Assembly: GCF_024713945.1 (NCBI RefSeq)
Contig: NC_134682.1
Span: 372,001 to 436,000, forward strand
Reading direction: 5' to 3'
Length of the DNA: 64,000 nucleotides
From: Dermatophagoides farinae
Taxonomy: Eukaryota > Arthropoda > Arachnida > Sarcoptiformes > Pyroglyphidae
In this document: positions 15,301-28,900 of the stretch, in pieces
Numbering within the stretch: the first letter of the stretch is position 1
Layout of the letters: the number at the start of each line of letters is the position of its first letter
Notes under the pieces: model-generated
Databases searched by the model: none
Seen by the model: the letters and a program-made list of their open reading frames with translations, nothing else
Told to the model about the DNA's origin: nothing
Translations under genes and position numbers: made by a program

Positions 15301-18137
15301 AACACACATTGAAGATGCCGAACAAAAAAAAAAAATGAACTTTTTCGATCAAACAAAGATAGATGGCAAAAAGGAGAGAAATTATCAAAAGTGATATCTA
15401 TCTATAGCTTCTGTTTGAAATGAAAACAAAAATCACATTCACAGGCGGCACATTCATCATCATCATCATATTGAATGATGTTGAAAAATTAATGAAAATT
15501 CATTTTTGCAATTATCTAGTTTCAAATAAAAAAAAACGACCAGTATATGTTTTTTTATTCTACAAACAGCAACATGAGTAAAATCAATCATCAATGACAA
15601 ACAAGTTCAATTTAGAAAAATTTCGTCATTTTCATGTTTCCAGCAACAGAAAGTTGTCGAAAATTTTGTTTTTTTTTCTCTCTCTCTCATCCAAACACAT
15701 TTACGTTTGTCATCGGTTGGATGTTGTTGACAACAGAAAAAAAAAACAAAAATTGACAATAAAAGTAGAGAGAAAAAAACAAGTTCAAATGAAAGTTTGG
15801 GCAAATTCTGTGTATTTGATGGAAAATGTCAATGGTCAATTTGGGTAGTATCTGGTGTTTTTCAACAAATAAAAATGAAAAAAAACAAAACAAAAAAAAA
15901 CAGAAAAATTTACAACATAGCCCAGAAAAAAAAGATATTCAAAGAAAAAAAAATTTGTAAATGGAATGATTAATGGATTGTGGCCAATGATTCTTGTGAT
16001 TGGAAACGATGATGATGATGATGATGACGACTGAACAAAATAAAAAAATGAACGATTCGAGCCAAGAAAAGAAAACGGAAAATGAAATTGATGAAAATAT
16101 TATGATTGTCGATTCGAAATTGGAATGAAAAACGCGAGAGAGAGAGATAGAGTCAACTATCTATCTTAATAATGATAATAATGATTATTATTATCATATA
16201 AAGAACTGAAAATGAATGAATCATTCAAAACATTGATCGACCCAATTTTTCGTTTCTATTTTATTTTTTTTTTTGCTCACACAAACTATAAAAGAAAGAA
16301 TCCGTTTGATATCGGGCAATAAAAAAAAATTTGAATTTCAAATCATCCTACTAAACGAAAAAAAAAACAATAACTTGAATACGAATCGATTCAAGAATCG
16401 AGTGGTGAAACGGACTTTTGCACCATTTTTTTTCTGTTGGCTTCCACATCATAATCGAAATTCGCACTATACTTTAATTTTCGCAAAATAAAAATGATGA
16501 TGATGATGATGATGGTGGTGGTGATAAAACAAATTTGTGGGAGAGAGAGAGAGAAAAAAAAGTTCATAGTTTGGACATCATGAAAGATGAAAGAAAATAG
16601 TTTTTTTTCCATATTATTAATATAGGAAAAAAATGAAATTTTTAGAAGAACAAAAAAAAACCCGTTTGGGAAACACAAAAAAAAGTGAATACAACTCCAG
16701 AATTGCTTCTAGGGCAAATGATTGGCATTCATGAAAAGAAACTTTTTGTTTTTGCGTTTTGGCATTTCACTGTTTGCCAATTCTTTTCATTTTCCCTTTT
16801 CCATCATTAAATTCGTGCATATACTCATTTTTTTCTTCTTTGGTTGTTATTTTGTTTCAGGCTTTGGAATGACACCAATATATATTCGTATGCACATTGA
16901 AATTGATGCAAATCGAACACACATATAGATGAAATGAGATGAGTGTTTGGCATAACAAAGATCGTGTTTGTGAATAAAAATTATTGTAAACAGACACACA
17001 CACACACACGTATATTAGAATAAAAATATCGTACATTGTCGATTGTCGAAATAAACATGAAAAAAATGAAAACAATTTTTCAAGTCATGAAATGTACCAG
17101 AAAAAAAAATTTGAAAAAAATTTCCAATGAGCACGCATTCAATAAAAGACACTGGCAGCCTCACTTTGAATAGTCGTAAACAAATTATAGCAATATATGT
17201 GTGAACAACAATCATGAAAATTTTTCAAAAGGCAAGAGTTTTACTTAATGTTTTGAAATCTTTCTGTTGTTTTTCCATTAATTCATTGGCATTTATTCAT
17301 TTGAAATCGGAAACAAGTTATTAATTTTCCACTTGCTCTTTGTTATTGTTTCGATTTTGGTTGGATTGTGTGAAAAATATTGCTGTTTGTTGTTCATCAT
17401 CATCAAGACAACAACTAGAGAATGAAAATGCGTTTTTTTCTGTGCCTCATCGAAAAAATGAAAAAAAAATTTGAAAATTTTGAAATAATGATGTTTTGTT
17501 GCTGGAAATTTTCTCACAAGACGAATCTAGAATGGTAAATGTAATCGAACGAAAACGTGTAGGAATTTCAAAGTGAAAGAGAGAAACTTGACTTGACTTG
17601 ATTCATTTTAAAATATAAAAAATTCAAGAAAAAAAAACCAGAGAGAACCTTTATTATTGACTTGTCCTATAAAAAATGATGCTGGTGTTGCCGCCGTGTG
17701 TGTGTGTATGGTGACAGATTGAATAAATGTTGGCTTCACTTCCATAATTCATTGTTAATGATATTTTTTTTGTTGTTGCTTTTGTCAATCGTTTTTGAAT
17801 TTTATATCGGATCTATATTGAAATTAAGTTTGTGCGTGTGTGTCAAAAAAAAAATATACAGAATAAAGATTACACATACTCAATTATCACACACACACAC
17901 AATAATCATTATCACAATGATAATGACCTATAATAACATTTTCATATGCAAAACCAAAGATCACTACCACACTTAAAGTAAATGATGATTTTCATATATT
18001 GATCTCAAACAAGAAGAAGAAGAAGAAAAAAAATAAATGGATTTGGAATTCAAATCAGTCAAGTCATCGAAAAAGAAAAAAAAAATATTCTTCCGAATAA
18101 CAATAGAAAAAAAAGATGATTCTTTTTGATGGAATTT

Positions 18138-19539
18138 TGATCTAGCCAATCAACCGATCGATCAATCAATCAATCAATCAATCAATGGAATTATTTCTTT
18201 TTTTTATAAAGAAAATGTTCTTTTTTTATAATCTAAAATGATGAATAATATTAATAATAATAATAACAGTATAACATCAAGAAATAATGTGTATTTGTGT
18301 AAAATGATGTGTTTGGATAGACAAATCAACTTCAAAGTCAACGTCAACAATCATCAAATGATGAATAAATCTGGAAATGAATGAATGAATGAATGAAAAA
18401 ATTTGTAATATAAAGCTGAAAATGTACATTATATGTGAATGTGAATGTGTGTGTGTGTGTTGTAATTTACAAAGAAATGTCGCCATCATCATCATTGTCA
18501 TCATAGTCGTCGTTGTTGATAATTATATTGCTGATAACATTTTTGGTCAGTCTATTTGAAGTGAGAACCGGAGAAAAATGTAATACGGACAAACTGAAAA
18601 ATGACTAAAAATTCAATTTGAATTCACAAAAAAAAATGAAATGAAATGAAAAGATTATTCATATGAATGAATAAGAATAAACAAAATGAAATATAGAAAT
18701 TCCATATCCATATATATACACACTGTAAAAATTTCATTCATCATTGAAGTATTTCGCATTGCCTGTTTTTTTTTCTTGATATTTTGCCCACATTAAATCA
18801 TCTCACGAACTCGGTCATAAATTTAACACTCAACTACCTTTTCTTTTCTTATTTTTTCAAAAAAAAGATCACTGATCTAGCCAATCAACCGATCGATCAA
18901 TCAATCAATCAATCAAAAAAATTTCTTTTTTTTATAAAGAAAATGTTCTTTTTTTATAATCTAAAATGATGAATAATATTAATAATAATAATAACAGTTT
19001 CAAGAAAAAAAAAAATGTAAATATAGAATCTATTATGATTTTGATGATGATGAAAAAATTTGTAATATAAAAAAATTCAAAATTTGATGTATACAAAAAA
19101 AAACATTTCCTATTGACTGATCATTATCATCATTTACGTGTGTATACAATTTGAATTCACAAAAAAAAAGATTATTCATATGAATGAATAAGAATAAACA
19201 AAATGAAATATAGAAATTCCATATCCATATATATACACACTGTAAAAATTTCATTCATCATTGAAGTATTTCGCATTGCCTGTTTTTTTTTCTTGATATT
19301 TTGCCCACATTAAATCATCTCACGAACTCGGTCATAAATTTAATACTCAACTACCTTTTCTTCTCTTATTTTTTTTTCAAAAAAAAGATTCGTTACAAGA
19401 GAAAAAAATGTTTTCAAAAAAAAATGTAAATATAGAATCTATTATGATTTTGATGATGATGAAAAAAAAATTCAAAATTTGATGTATAAAAAAAAACATT
19501 TCCTATTGACGATCATTATCATCATTTACGTGTGTATAC
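18138..19539. repeat. Local tandem segmental duplication, about 2.5 copies of an X-Z-Y unit
   Basis: Block X (18138-18270, starting GATCTAGCCAATCAACCG) recurs at 18874-18998. Block Y (18614-18869, starting CAATTTGAATTCAC) recurs at 19147-19389. Block Z (about 19005-19146, containing ATAGAATCTATTATGATTTTG) recurs at about 19419-19539. The order is X, diverged spacer, Y, X', Z, Y', Z'. Copies are nearly identical apart from indels in homopolymers, so the duplication is recent or an assembly artefact. Confidence 0.9.
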
Positions 19540-20115
19540 ATGTGTGTGTGTGTCTGTGTTATTTATTGAAAGTTTTTGTTGTTGCAATTCTTATTCATCA
19601 TCATCATCAAAATCATCAGCAGTGGTCTATTTCGACATAAGTAACAACAAAAAAGATAGAAAATTTATATACACCGAGCGAATGAATGAATGAATGAATG
19701 GATGAATGAATCGACAAGAATAAGATCATCATCCCAAAACCAAAAAAAATGTCTATTTTGGCTCTGTATGTTGCATAAAAGAATGAAACAAAAAAAAATG
19801 AAACAAGACCAAAAAAAAAATTGGTGAATGGAAAAAAAAGTAAATCGAAATCGGCATAAATATTCTCGAAATAAACATTGTATAGAATCTGAATGGATTG
19901 TATGTGGGGTTTTTTCTTTGATTCTCTATATTCATTCGTTTGCAGTTGTTGTCGTTGTTGTTGTTGACAATGATGTGATGCAAGTTATTTATTATTATTC
20001 GCCAACAAGCAACTGACGACGACGACGACGACGACGACCAATAGATGATGATAACAATGACAATATATAGTTATGATGATGATGATGATAATGATAATGG
20101 CTATTATAACAGTAT

Positions 20116-20121
20116 TTTATT
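20116..20121 (-). promoter_or_regulatory. Candidate poly(A) signal of the tail-anchored gene
   Basis: TTTATT on the + strand (AATAAA on the minus strand) about 355 bases after the stop codon at 20477. Position only. Confidence 0.3.
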
Positions 20122-20426
20122 ATTATGGTATATCTCAAAACCTAGACTAAATTGTCTAGAAAATGTGTCTGTTTGTTGATTTTTTCTCATTTCTGTTCAT
20201 GTCGGTTGTGTTTGTTGGTGGTTTTTTTTCGTATGTATATGAATGTGAAACAATAAAAACAACAACAACAACAAAAAATATTTACGATGACAGCAACGGA
20301 TGGACTTTTTTTATATTCAAAATCAGTCTAATGAAATCAGAATCATTTTAATTCGGTTTTTTGATCAGAGATTCTTTTTTTCAGGTCCATTATATGCGTT
20401 ATCTCTTCATGCAATCTGTCAGTATT

Positions 20427-20457
20427 TGTGTGTATGTGTGTGTGTGTGTGTGTGTGG
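20427..20457. repeat. (GT)n microsatellite in the 3' flank of the tail-anchored gene
   Basis: GT units with one interruption, ending about 20 bases from the stop codon of the minus-strand gene, so probably transcribed in its 3' UTR. Confidence 0.9.
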
Positions 20458-20476
20458 TCACCATATATATATATTA

Positions 20477-22439
20477 TCACATGAGATAATGAAAAAGTGG
20501 CGATAAAACAATAAAACCAATGATTAAGAAAGCAAGTAAAACAATAACTAATGTGGATAGTTTCATCAATGGAGCCGATGATGATGATAATGGGCCATGT
20601 GAAGTATATCGATGCATGACGGAGGAAGACGATCGAAGATTGTCACCAAAACCACGACGAACAAAATTTCTATTATTAGCCTGTTGTGATGATGAACAAC
20701 GGCGTGGATTACGAGTCCAATTTTGAAATACACGAAATGTTGTTTTTGGTAAACCGGAACCATCACCAGTACCAGTAACACCACCACTTGTACTAGGTCT
20801 TGAATGATGTGGTGGAGCGTGTGATGCCGGAATCGGTGGACCAGAATGCTGATGTGATGTTTGTGGCACTGGTTGATGTGAATGTGGATGATGTTGTTGT
20901 TGTGGAGGTAAAGAAGGAGGTGGATGTTGTAGATGAAGATCACCCGATGGTATTGCTGTTGCACTATTGTGATCGCTTGTTGTTTGGCTAAGTTGATGAC
21001 CGGATCGATATGAAGCTGGACTATCATTTGATACAGGTAATAAAGGCGCAACAGTGGTTGCAGCACTACTTGATGAGGCACCGATACCTATACAATTGGC
21101 ACCAACAAGATTCGTTGATCCATAATGATTTCCATATGGTGACTGTTGTATTGGTGGTTGTTCTCTATAACTATTTTTCTGGAGAAGATGCGATGCTGCT
21201 GACGTTGGTAATACAACGCCGGCAAAATGAACATTACCCACACTTCCTGTTTGATTTGGATAATTTGAATCGATTTGATGATGAAGAGGATGATGAGGAT
21301 AATGTTGTTGTTGCTGTTGCTGCTGTTGATGATGAGAATGATGAAGATGATGATGCGAATGTTCTGGTAACAATGATGGCTGCTGATGACAAATAGAAGG
21401 CCGCATTGGTGATGATGAAGCTACTGAATGATGAATAGGATGAGGCTGCTGAGCTCGCCTTTGGGAAGAATTTGGTGTCGATGGCAGCGATTGTGCAAGG
21501 CGCATATAAGCAACAGATGAATGATGAGGCAATTGATGATAATGTTGATGTTGTTGTTGGTGATGATGATGTGATAGGGGTGGTGTCTGGTGTGGCACTG
21601 TTGATGATGATGTATGAGAAGGAGGAGGAGGTGTATTGGACGCGGACGGTATTAAAAGCGGATCGCCACCAGAACCACAACGACATAGTTGTAATGGAGT
21701 AATATTGCCACCACCAACACTACTAAGATGTGGCGATGAACCCGTTGTTATGGTTGTTGCAAGGGAACGATGGCTTGAATGCCAAAATGGTGTCGATATG
21801 TGATGACCGGAACTATTATCGATCAATTCTTGGTGATCAGACCTATCTAAATTGATGGCCCGATTTCGAAGATTTGGTGAACAACCAATCGATGCGTGTC
21901 TTTGAAACAATACACCGTCGTTTGTTCTTGCTGTTGAAGACAATTGTCGTTGAATCAATATACCACCACTGCCACTACGAAATCTGGGCCGACGATTGAA
22001 TGAACCCCTTTTTGATGTGAGTGATGCAGAATAACGATGACGATAATGATGATGATTAATAGGCAAATTGACAATTTCCTCTTCCTCTTCTTCTTCTTCT
22101 TCGTCGTCGTCGTCGTCTTCTTCTTCTTCTTCGTCAACTCCAGTGCTAACGTTGATACCGCCACCACCACCACCACCGCTTTTACCAACAACGTATGAAG
22201 ATGAAACAATAGAATGATGATTAGTACTAACGGATATCGGAATAGTATCGATAGTACCGTTATTTCCGCCACCACTTATACCGTTGTTGTTATTGCCAAT
22301 ACTAATGTTATTTGCATTGGCAATAACACCACTAGGAGGCACTATAAATGAGCTTCGCAATGGTGGTGGTGGTAGTAATAGTGGTGGTGGTGGTGGTGGT
22401 GATGGTGTTGATGATGAACCAACAACAACACTGCCAACT
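20477..22439 (-). CDS. Terminal exon of a putative tail-anchored membrane protein (unassigned, 5' partial)
   Basis: Open for about 650 residues, ending TGA at 20479-20477. The frame contains no ATG near its start: it is closed upstream by TGA and the first codons are TTG and CTG. So it must be entered through an acceptor, probably TTAG ending at 22440 or GGCAG ending at 22431, both phase 2. The protein has a Pro run, a Gly run, an acidic block of about 20 Asp/Glu residues about 110 residues in, then Arg/Ser-rich, His/Gln-rich and Pro/Ser-rich stretches. It ends with one hydrophobic helix (LSTLVIVLLAFLIIGFIVL) and a five- to ten-residue tail. That layout predicts a cytosolic low-complexity body with a C-terminal anchor. 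More ordered islands are FRVFQNWTRNPRRCSS and LLFQRHASIGCSPNLRN-like segments. I do not recognise the family. Confidence 0.75.
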
Positions 22440-25400
22440 CTAACCAATTCCAGTGCGAATCAATTTCGAATTGACAATATTATTATTATTATATTTAATA
22501 ATAGAGATAAATGCAAAAGATTATTATTATGATGATGATGATGATTTATGATGATAATGATAATGATGATGATGATGATGACGAGAATAATAAAATGATG
22601 ATGATGATGATAATAATATTCTGAATAACTATACGATAAATATGATATTCCGGCCGTTATTTTGGATTTTTTTTTTATTACTAAAAAGAATTACGAATAT
22701 TGACGATAGTATATAATATTATTATTATATCTCAGTTATCTTTTTTTTTATAAATGAATTTATAGGCACTACTTTTTTTTATATATCCATAAAAAATGAA
22801 CAACGGGAAAATAATTTTGTGCGTTTTGACTTGAAAATCGGAATCAATATTGAGCAAAGTATTGTACGACGACTAAGATTGAATGATGATGATGATGATA
22901 CAAATGTTGATAATTGATTGATGAGAACAACAGAACATTAAAGCTCGATTGTTTTCATTGAATTTTTGTTTTTTTTTTCACTGATAAATCAATGTTTGTG
23001 AGTATTAAAAAAAAAGTCGTCAATTGGTGATGTATATCCAATGCGGAATTGGAATACAATCGATATATCGAATAATCGAATATTTCTTTTGTTTGTTTGT
23101 TTGTTTGTTTGGATCTCACAAACAGACAAACAAACAACCCATGAAAATGGATTGGTCACAAAATTTTAGATTTAATTTTTATTTCTTCTCCACACACACA
23201 CATGAATTTCAATTCACATTTTGTGATTTATGATGATGATGATGATGATGTTGATGTCGACAACACATCAAAAATCATCATCATTGTCGTGTTGTGTGTT
23301 TGTATGTTTTTGTGTTATTCAGTTTGTTATTTGGTTCGGAAATTTTTTTCTCTTTTTTCTTTTTTACTACCACTTTTGATGATGACAATGATGATGATGT
23401 TGATAGTGGCCATAAATGTGCCATTATTTTTGCTTTCATTTCGTTTCGAGTAAAATGAAAAAACTCCGTTTTTTTTTTTATTTGGGATGATGACAATGGA
23501 TCGGCGTTTGATGACAACAATTTTTCTCTTTCCGTTGATTTTTTTTTACAAAGTCGTTTTATTTTTTGGTTCAATACGGCATTTACATTTGTTCGCTTTT
23601 CACAATTGATGAGTGTTCAAGAGAAAAAAAATGGGCCAATTTTTTTTTCTATTTCGATTTCGGTCCCAAAAATTCTATCGATTCCAAACAGAAATGTGAA
23701 TATTTTCCATTTTCAATGATACGAATAAATTTCGATGATAATAAAAATGTTCAATTCAATAATGATGATGATATGACAAAGTCAAATTATTTTTATGACA
23801 ATTTCGTGACGTGATCAGTCAATGACTAGTTGGTGTGTGTGTGCACAAGTTCAAAGATCGAATCTCAAATAATAAAATTCTGAATTGAGCCACACACACA
23901 CAAGATCCAGAAATTCAAGATAATTATTCCCAGATGACAAGAATATGGAAATTCAATGAATGAATATTATTCTTCAATCATAAATCAAGGACATGAATTG
24001 ATGATTTTGATGAATTCTTGAATTTTTTATTTTTCATTTTGTTCTTGTTGTTTTTTTTTATGCAAAAACAAACAGAAAAAAATCAATGGCCATTTTTTTC
24101 AGTGGCAATTCAAAAAAAGAAGAATAACACACATACACACACAGAAAGAAAATTGAGTCATTGAATGAATGATTTTGAAACAAGAATGAAAAAAAACCAA
24201 ATTTATGAGCAAAGTCACGAATGTTTCATTTTCGTTTCTTTATGTTTTTTTTTCTTTGTTGTTGTTGTTGTTGGTGAACTCTTCAATCGCCATCGTCGTC
24301 GTCGTCGTCGTACACACACACACACACACATGCAATGATCGTGTCAATGTTGATGTCGTTGTTGTTGTTGATGATGATGATGGTATTGATAACTGTTCTT
24401 GTCAATTGCTTTTGGATATTATTGGCAATTTGGATCGATCAAATGGAAACGCAATGCAATAGATATGGAGAGAAGAAATGAGAAATGAAAAAATACAGAA
24501 CACGAAACACAGAAAAAATGATGATGATGATTCAAAAAATTCGAATCGAAATCATTATTATCATTGTTGTTGTCGTGGAAAAGATAGATATCAATAGATT
24601 GAAAAAAAACAACAACAACAACAACAATCAACCATCAACAGAAACAAATGTTTAATTTTTTCAAATACTTTTACATATCACAAATGGATTTCACAACGTT
24701 TTCGACGACGTTTTCGTTGTTTCATCGCTCATCATTATCATCACCATCATCATCATTGAAGCATTTGCAATTTGGATTCTCATTGATCAACGCCGATTAT
24801 ATAGACAGATCCAATATCAATCATCATCATCATTATCGACATTAATGTCGTAGTTTATTACAAATTGGATCAATGATGATGATGATGATGAAAAAAAAAT
24901 GAAATTCATTCAAGAAATATTGGCTTTGAAAGTTAATAAATTGATTTCAAGAAGAAGAAAAAAAAATTTATTGTCATTGTCATTTCATTGTGTGTGTGCG
25001 TGTGTATGTGTATGTGTGTTATTGGTTGCTGTAATTTTTTTTTTCGAGAATTAATTTTTCACATCTAAATTCGCAATTCGATCCAGCCTCTGTTATCGAC
25101 AGCTATATCGATATATAATGACGATGGACATTGTTGTTGTTGTTGTTTTGGATCATACATCTGTCGTCGACAATGGGATAACAACAATGACAATAGCAAA
25201 CAAGAACATTGTCAATCATGTTGATGTTGGTTGGTTGGTTGTATTTATGTTGTTGTCAAAAACCGAAAAAAAGGCCTCAGCAATTTTTCTATCTTTCGCT
25301 CTATTTCATTGCCTGAACAACAATAAATGTTGATGAAAACACGAAAAAAAAACATAGATCAAAAAAAAAGTTCAAAGGTTATCACACACACATACATACA

Positions 25401-25913
25401 CACACTCAGGATGTCATAGAAACTTTTTCATCATTTCATCAGATAGACAAATTTGTCACACCAAGGAAGGAAATATGAACAATGACAAATGAAAAAGTTG
25501 AAAATAAAATTGATTTCCTTTGCTGGATGGGTTTATAATTTCTAATTTCGATTGATCAATTGTGATGATAAAGCATAAATTTCAGGATGAATTTTTGAAA
25601 ATGAATATGAAAATGAATTGCAGCAAAATCATATATATTCATTCCGATTTCTTTGGAAATTTTTTTCAAATTTTATCATTTGCAAATAAAATTCATACGC
25701 ACACACACACACATGGGAACTTTTTTTCTTGTTCTGTAAAAAAAAATTCTTCAATTTTCACTGGCAAATAATTATTCCGTATTGTCATTTGGTTGTGTCA
25801 ATGTGAAATAGAAAAAATTTTTTTTTTTGCCATCCAAAGATGACGATGAAGACGACGACCGAACCATATAAACCACGATCTGATAATGGAACTATAAGTG
25901 TGGAAAATGTAAT

Positions 25914-25948
25914 ACACACACACACGCACACACACACACACACACACA
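25914..25948. repeat. (CA)n microsatellite
   Basis: About 17 CA units with one G interruption. A second run of the opposite strand type (TG) lies at about 26227-26249, roughly 280 bases away. Confidence 0.92.
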
Positions 25949-28900
25949 TGCGAATACGAATAGCAGTCATGTAGATTGATCGGGTTGTGTTTGGTCGTCA
26001 TTTGGTTTGTTATGAAGAAATCGAAATAAACGACGACGATGACGATGACTAGGACACGCACTACTACAATGAGAAAGAGAGAGAGAAATTTTTTTTTTTT
26101 TTTTTGAATGATTCTCTCGGTTCGCTGGCTGGCTGACTTGGTGTATGATTCGTGAAACTAGAACCAGAAAGAATGAAAGAAACACCAAAAGAACAGAAGA
26201 ATTCAAGTAGAAGTAGCAATAATTGTTGTGTGTGTGTGTGTGTGTGTGTATATGGTGGTGTGATCTTAGCTTCAAGCGTCAATTCGGCATTTTGAGACCA
26301 ATTTTTTTCTCCTAACCCAAAAATGTATATGTATGACGCCCGACCATGGTCCTATTAAGGACAAAAACAACGACAATGAAACAAGCTTAGCCTAGCGTCG
26401 ACGCCATCGAATCAAAGACAACCAATTCAACGAAATCATCAAGCATGGTACGAAGCTGTCATTCAAACAATACAGCACCACTCGGTTGCTGAAACACGAA
26501 TCGAAGAATAAAGAAAAAAAAATTGTGTGAACAAACGGTCAAAAAAAATGAGCAAGAAATTAAATTGGAAAAAAACGCGTGTACCAAAAAAATATCGTCT
26601 CATTCATTTTGCATTTTTTTCCAATTTTCATTATCACCAATTTTTCTTTTGTTCGGAAAAAAATCAATCAATAACAAAAAAAAAACAACAACAACGAATT
26701 GACAATGAAAAGCCAAATGAATGATTGAATGAATATAAAACGAATTGTTTAGCTGTTGTTAGTCATGTCAGATAGAGTTGTATTTAGGGGTTGTCATTTA
26801 TTATTATTTGTGTGTGTGTGCAGAAACAACAACAACAACAAAAACAGAAAAAAAAATTTTCAATGTAAATGTCTGCGTGGGTGTCGCTTTGTGTGTGTGT
26901 GTGGTGTGAAATAAATGTTCATCGATTAGCATCATCATTGCCATTGACAACAAGCAGACAACGAGAGAATGAAACAAAAAATTGATGTAAATCAAAAACA
27001 ATCAGAAAAGCGGTATAGAGAGAGAAAGAGAGAGAGAGAGAGAAAAAAAAATGAGAGGAAATAAATTATATCATCATCATCATCATACAGTGACACAAAA
27101 AATCAAAAAAAAATTTCCGGTATTTTTCATCTTTAACCGAGGTACCACTGTACAGTGAAAAAAACCATAATCAACAACATTGAAAAAAAGTTTCAAACAT
27201 GTCAAATCATCATAATTTTTATTCTATTTTTAGTCATCATGTAATGAAGAATTTATAAACTAAAAAAATTCTACGAAAATATCATCTATATATTTATAAA
27301 TGGAATATGGAACTATGGTAATGAGGATAATAAAACATTGCCGGTGTAATGGTGGTGGTGGTAACGATTATGATGATGGTGATGTGACATTGATCCAATC
27401 AATGTCAAACCAAATAAAGTGTTCCAGAATAATAATAATAATAATAATAAAAATCCGTTGTCAAAACTAAATAATAATGACGATGACGATGATGACAATG
27501 TCGTGGTTATATTGGTGAACTTGGCACTTACATAAAACACATTTCATTCCTTCATTAATTCATTAATTCAATGGAAAAAAAACATTTGCTAAATACTTGA
27601 ATGATTTTTTTTGCACAGCAATATAGCCTATAAATAATAGTCATCAGAAATTTTGTGATTTTCGCGCTTGGTTTGTTTTCACTTGGAGTTCAATGAAAAA
27701 AATTTTTTTTTTCATTGAAAAATTTTACCGGAACAAGAATCACGAATCTAAAGGGAATTGAATGAAATGGATGGATGGAATGAATGAAAAGAGAATTGAT
27801 GATTGTTGAGCCTGACATAAAAAAAATGAAGACATTGAACAAAGCAGTGAAATACCATGAACATAAACAATCCGATTCTCGATTCGTTTACTAATGATGA
27901 TCATTCATGAATGATAATAATAACAAAAACAGTCCAAATATGTGGAAAAAAGTCCCGGATACCCGGGAATCATCATCGCCTACGTACAAAATCATGGCAC
28001 GTTAAAAGGGAACCGAACAACAACAACAACAACAAAAAAAACGAATAACAAACAAATCACAACACAACAGAATCCAGAAAACGACAAAAAAAACGAGAAA
28101 AAGAGAGAAATTCCAGAAACAGACGTTTGGTTTGTACAAAATTCATTCATTCATTTGACTGATTAACGATCAACAACAACGACGACGATTTTTTCCATGA
28201 ATACCACACATACACACACACACATAATGAATTAGATCATACAGAATAATGATTAGTATTTGGAAATTATTCTAGCCACCCAAAAAACAACAACGACGAG
28301 GAAAAAAACCGATCCAAAAAAAAAAAAAAAAAACAATGCTGTCGATGATTAAATTTGAATAATAATCAAACCAACGAACCAACGAACCGAGGACGAACAA
28401 GAAAAAAAACAATCAAAAATAAGAAAAAAAAGTGTAAAACAACAACAACAAGAATCAACGCACACAGTGAGAGAAAAAAATCCGGATAATAATCGGAGTA
28501 AAAAGCTTCGGATTCTGTATGGTGGTGGTGCAATCACCACTACAGTACACTTTACTAGGTACCAGAGGAAGAAAAAAAAATTCTGTGGCTCGATTCTATT
28601 ATTAAAAAAAACAAACACACACAGAGAATACAATCAAGTAATTATCTTATCATCAATTATTATTAATTTCAATCAATGTAATTTCACACACACACACACA
28701 CGCACAAACACGTTTTATGTGAATGAAAAACATAAAATAAAATAATTATATAAACACAAACCAAACCAAACCAAACTAGAAAAAAAAACTGCAAGGAAAT
28801 GAAAAACCTATAGTGAAAATTGAACAAGAAAAAAGCCTATATACGAGGACAAGCAACAACAATAAATCAGAAAAGATCCAATTTCCAATCAAAAATCAAT

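Larger units (their letters stand above)
12252..20476. other. Non-coding stretch between CCCH and tail-anchored genes
   Basis: No exon recognised on either strand. Open frames are short and consist of Ile/Asn/Thr/Phe runs from simple repeats. Contains CT/TC near 12877-12904, CA near 12703-12723, GT runs near 13928-13950 and 18438-18460, GATGAT runs, a local duplicated block at 18138-19539 and a (GAC)n tract near 20017-20038. The two flanking genes converge, so the outer parts should be 3' UTR. Confidence 0.6.
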
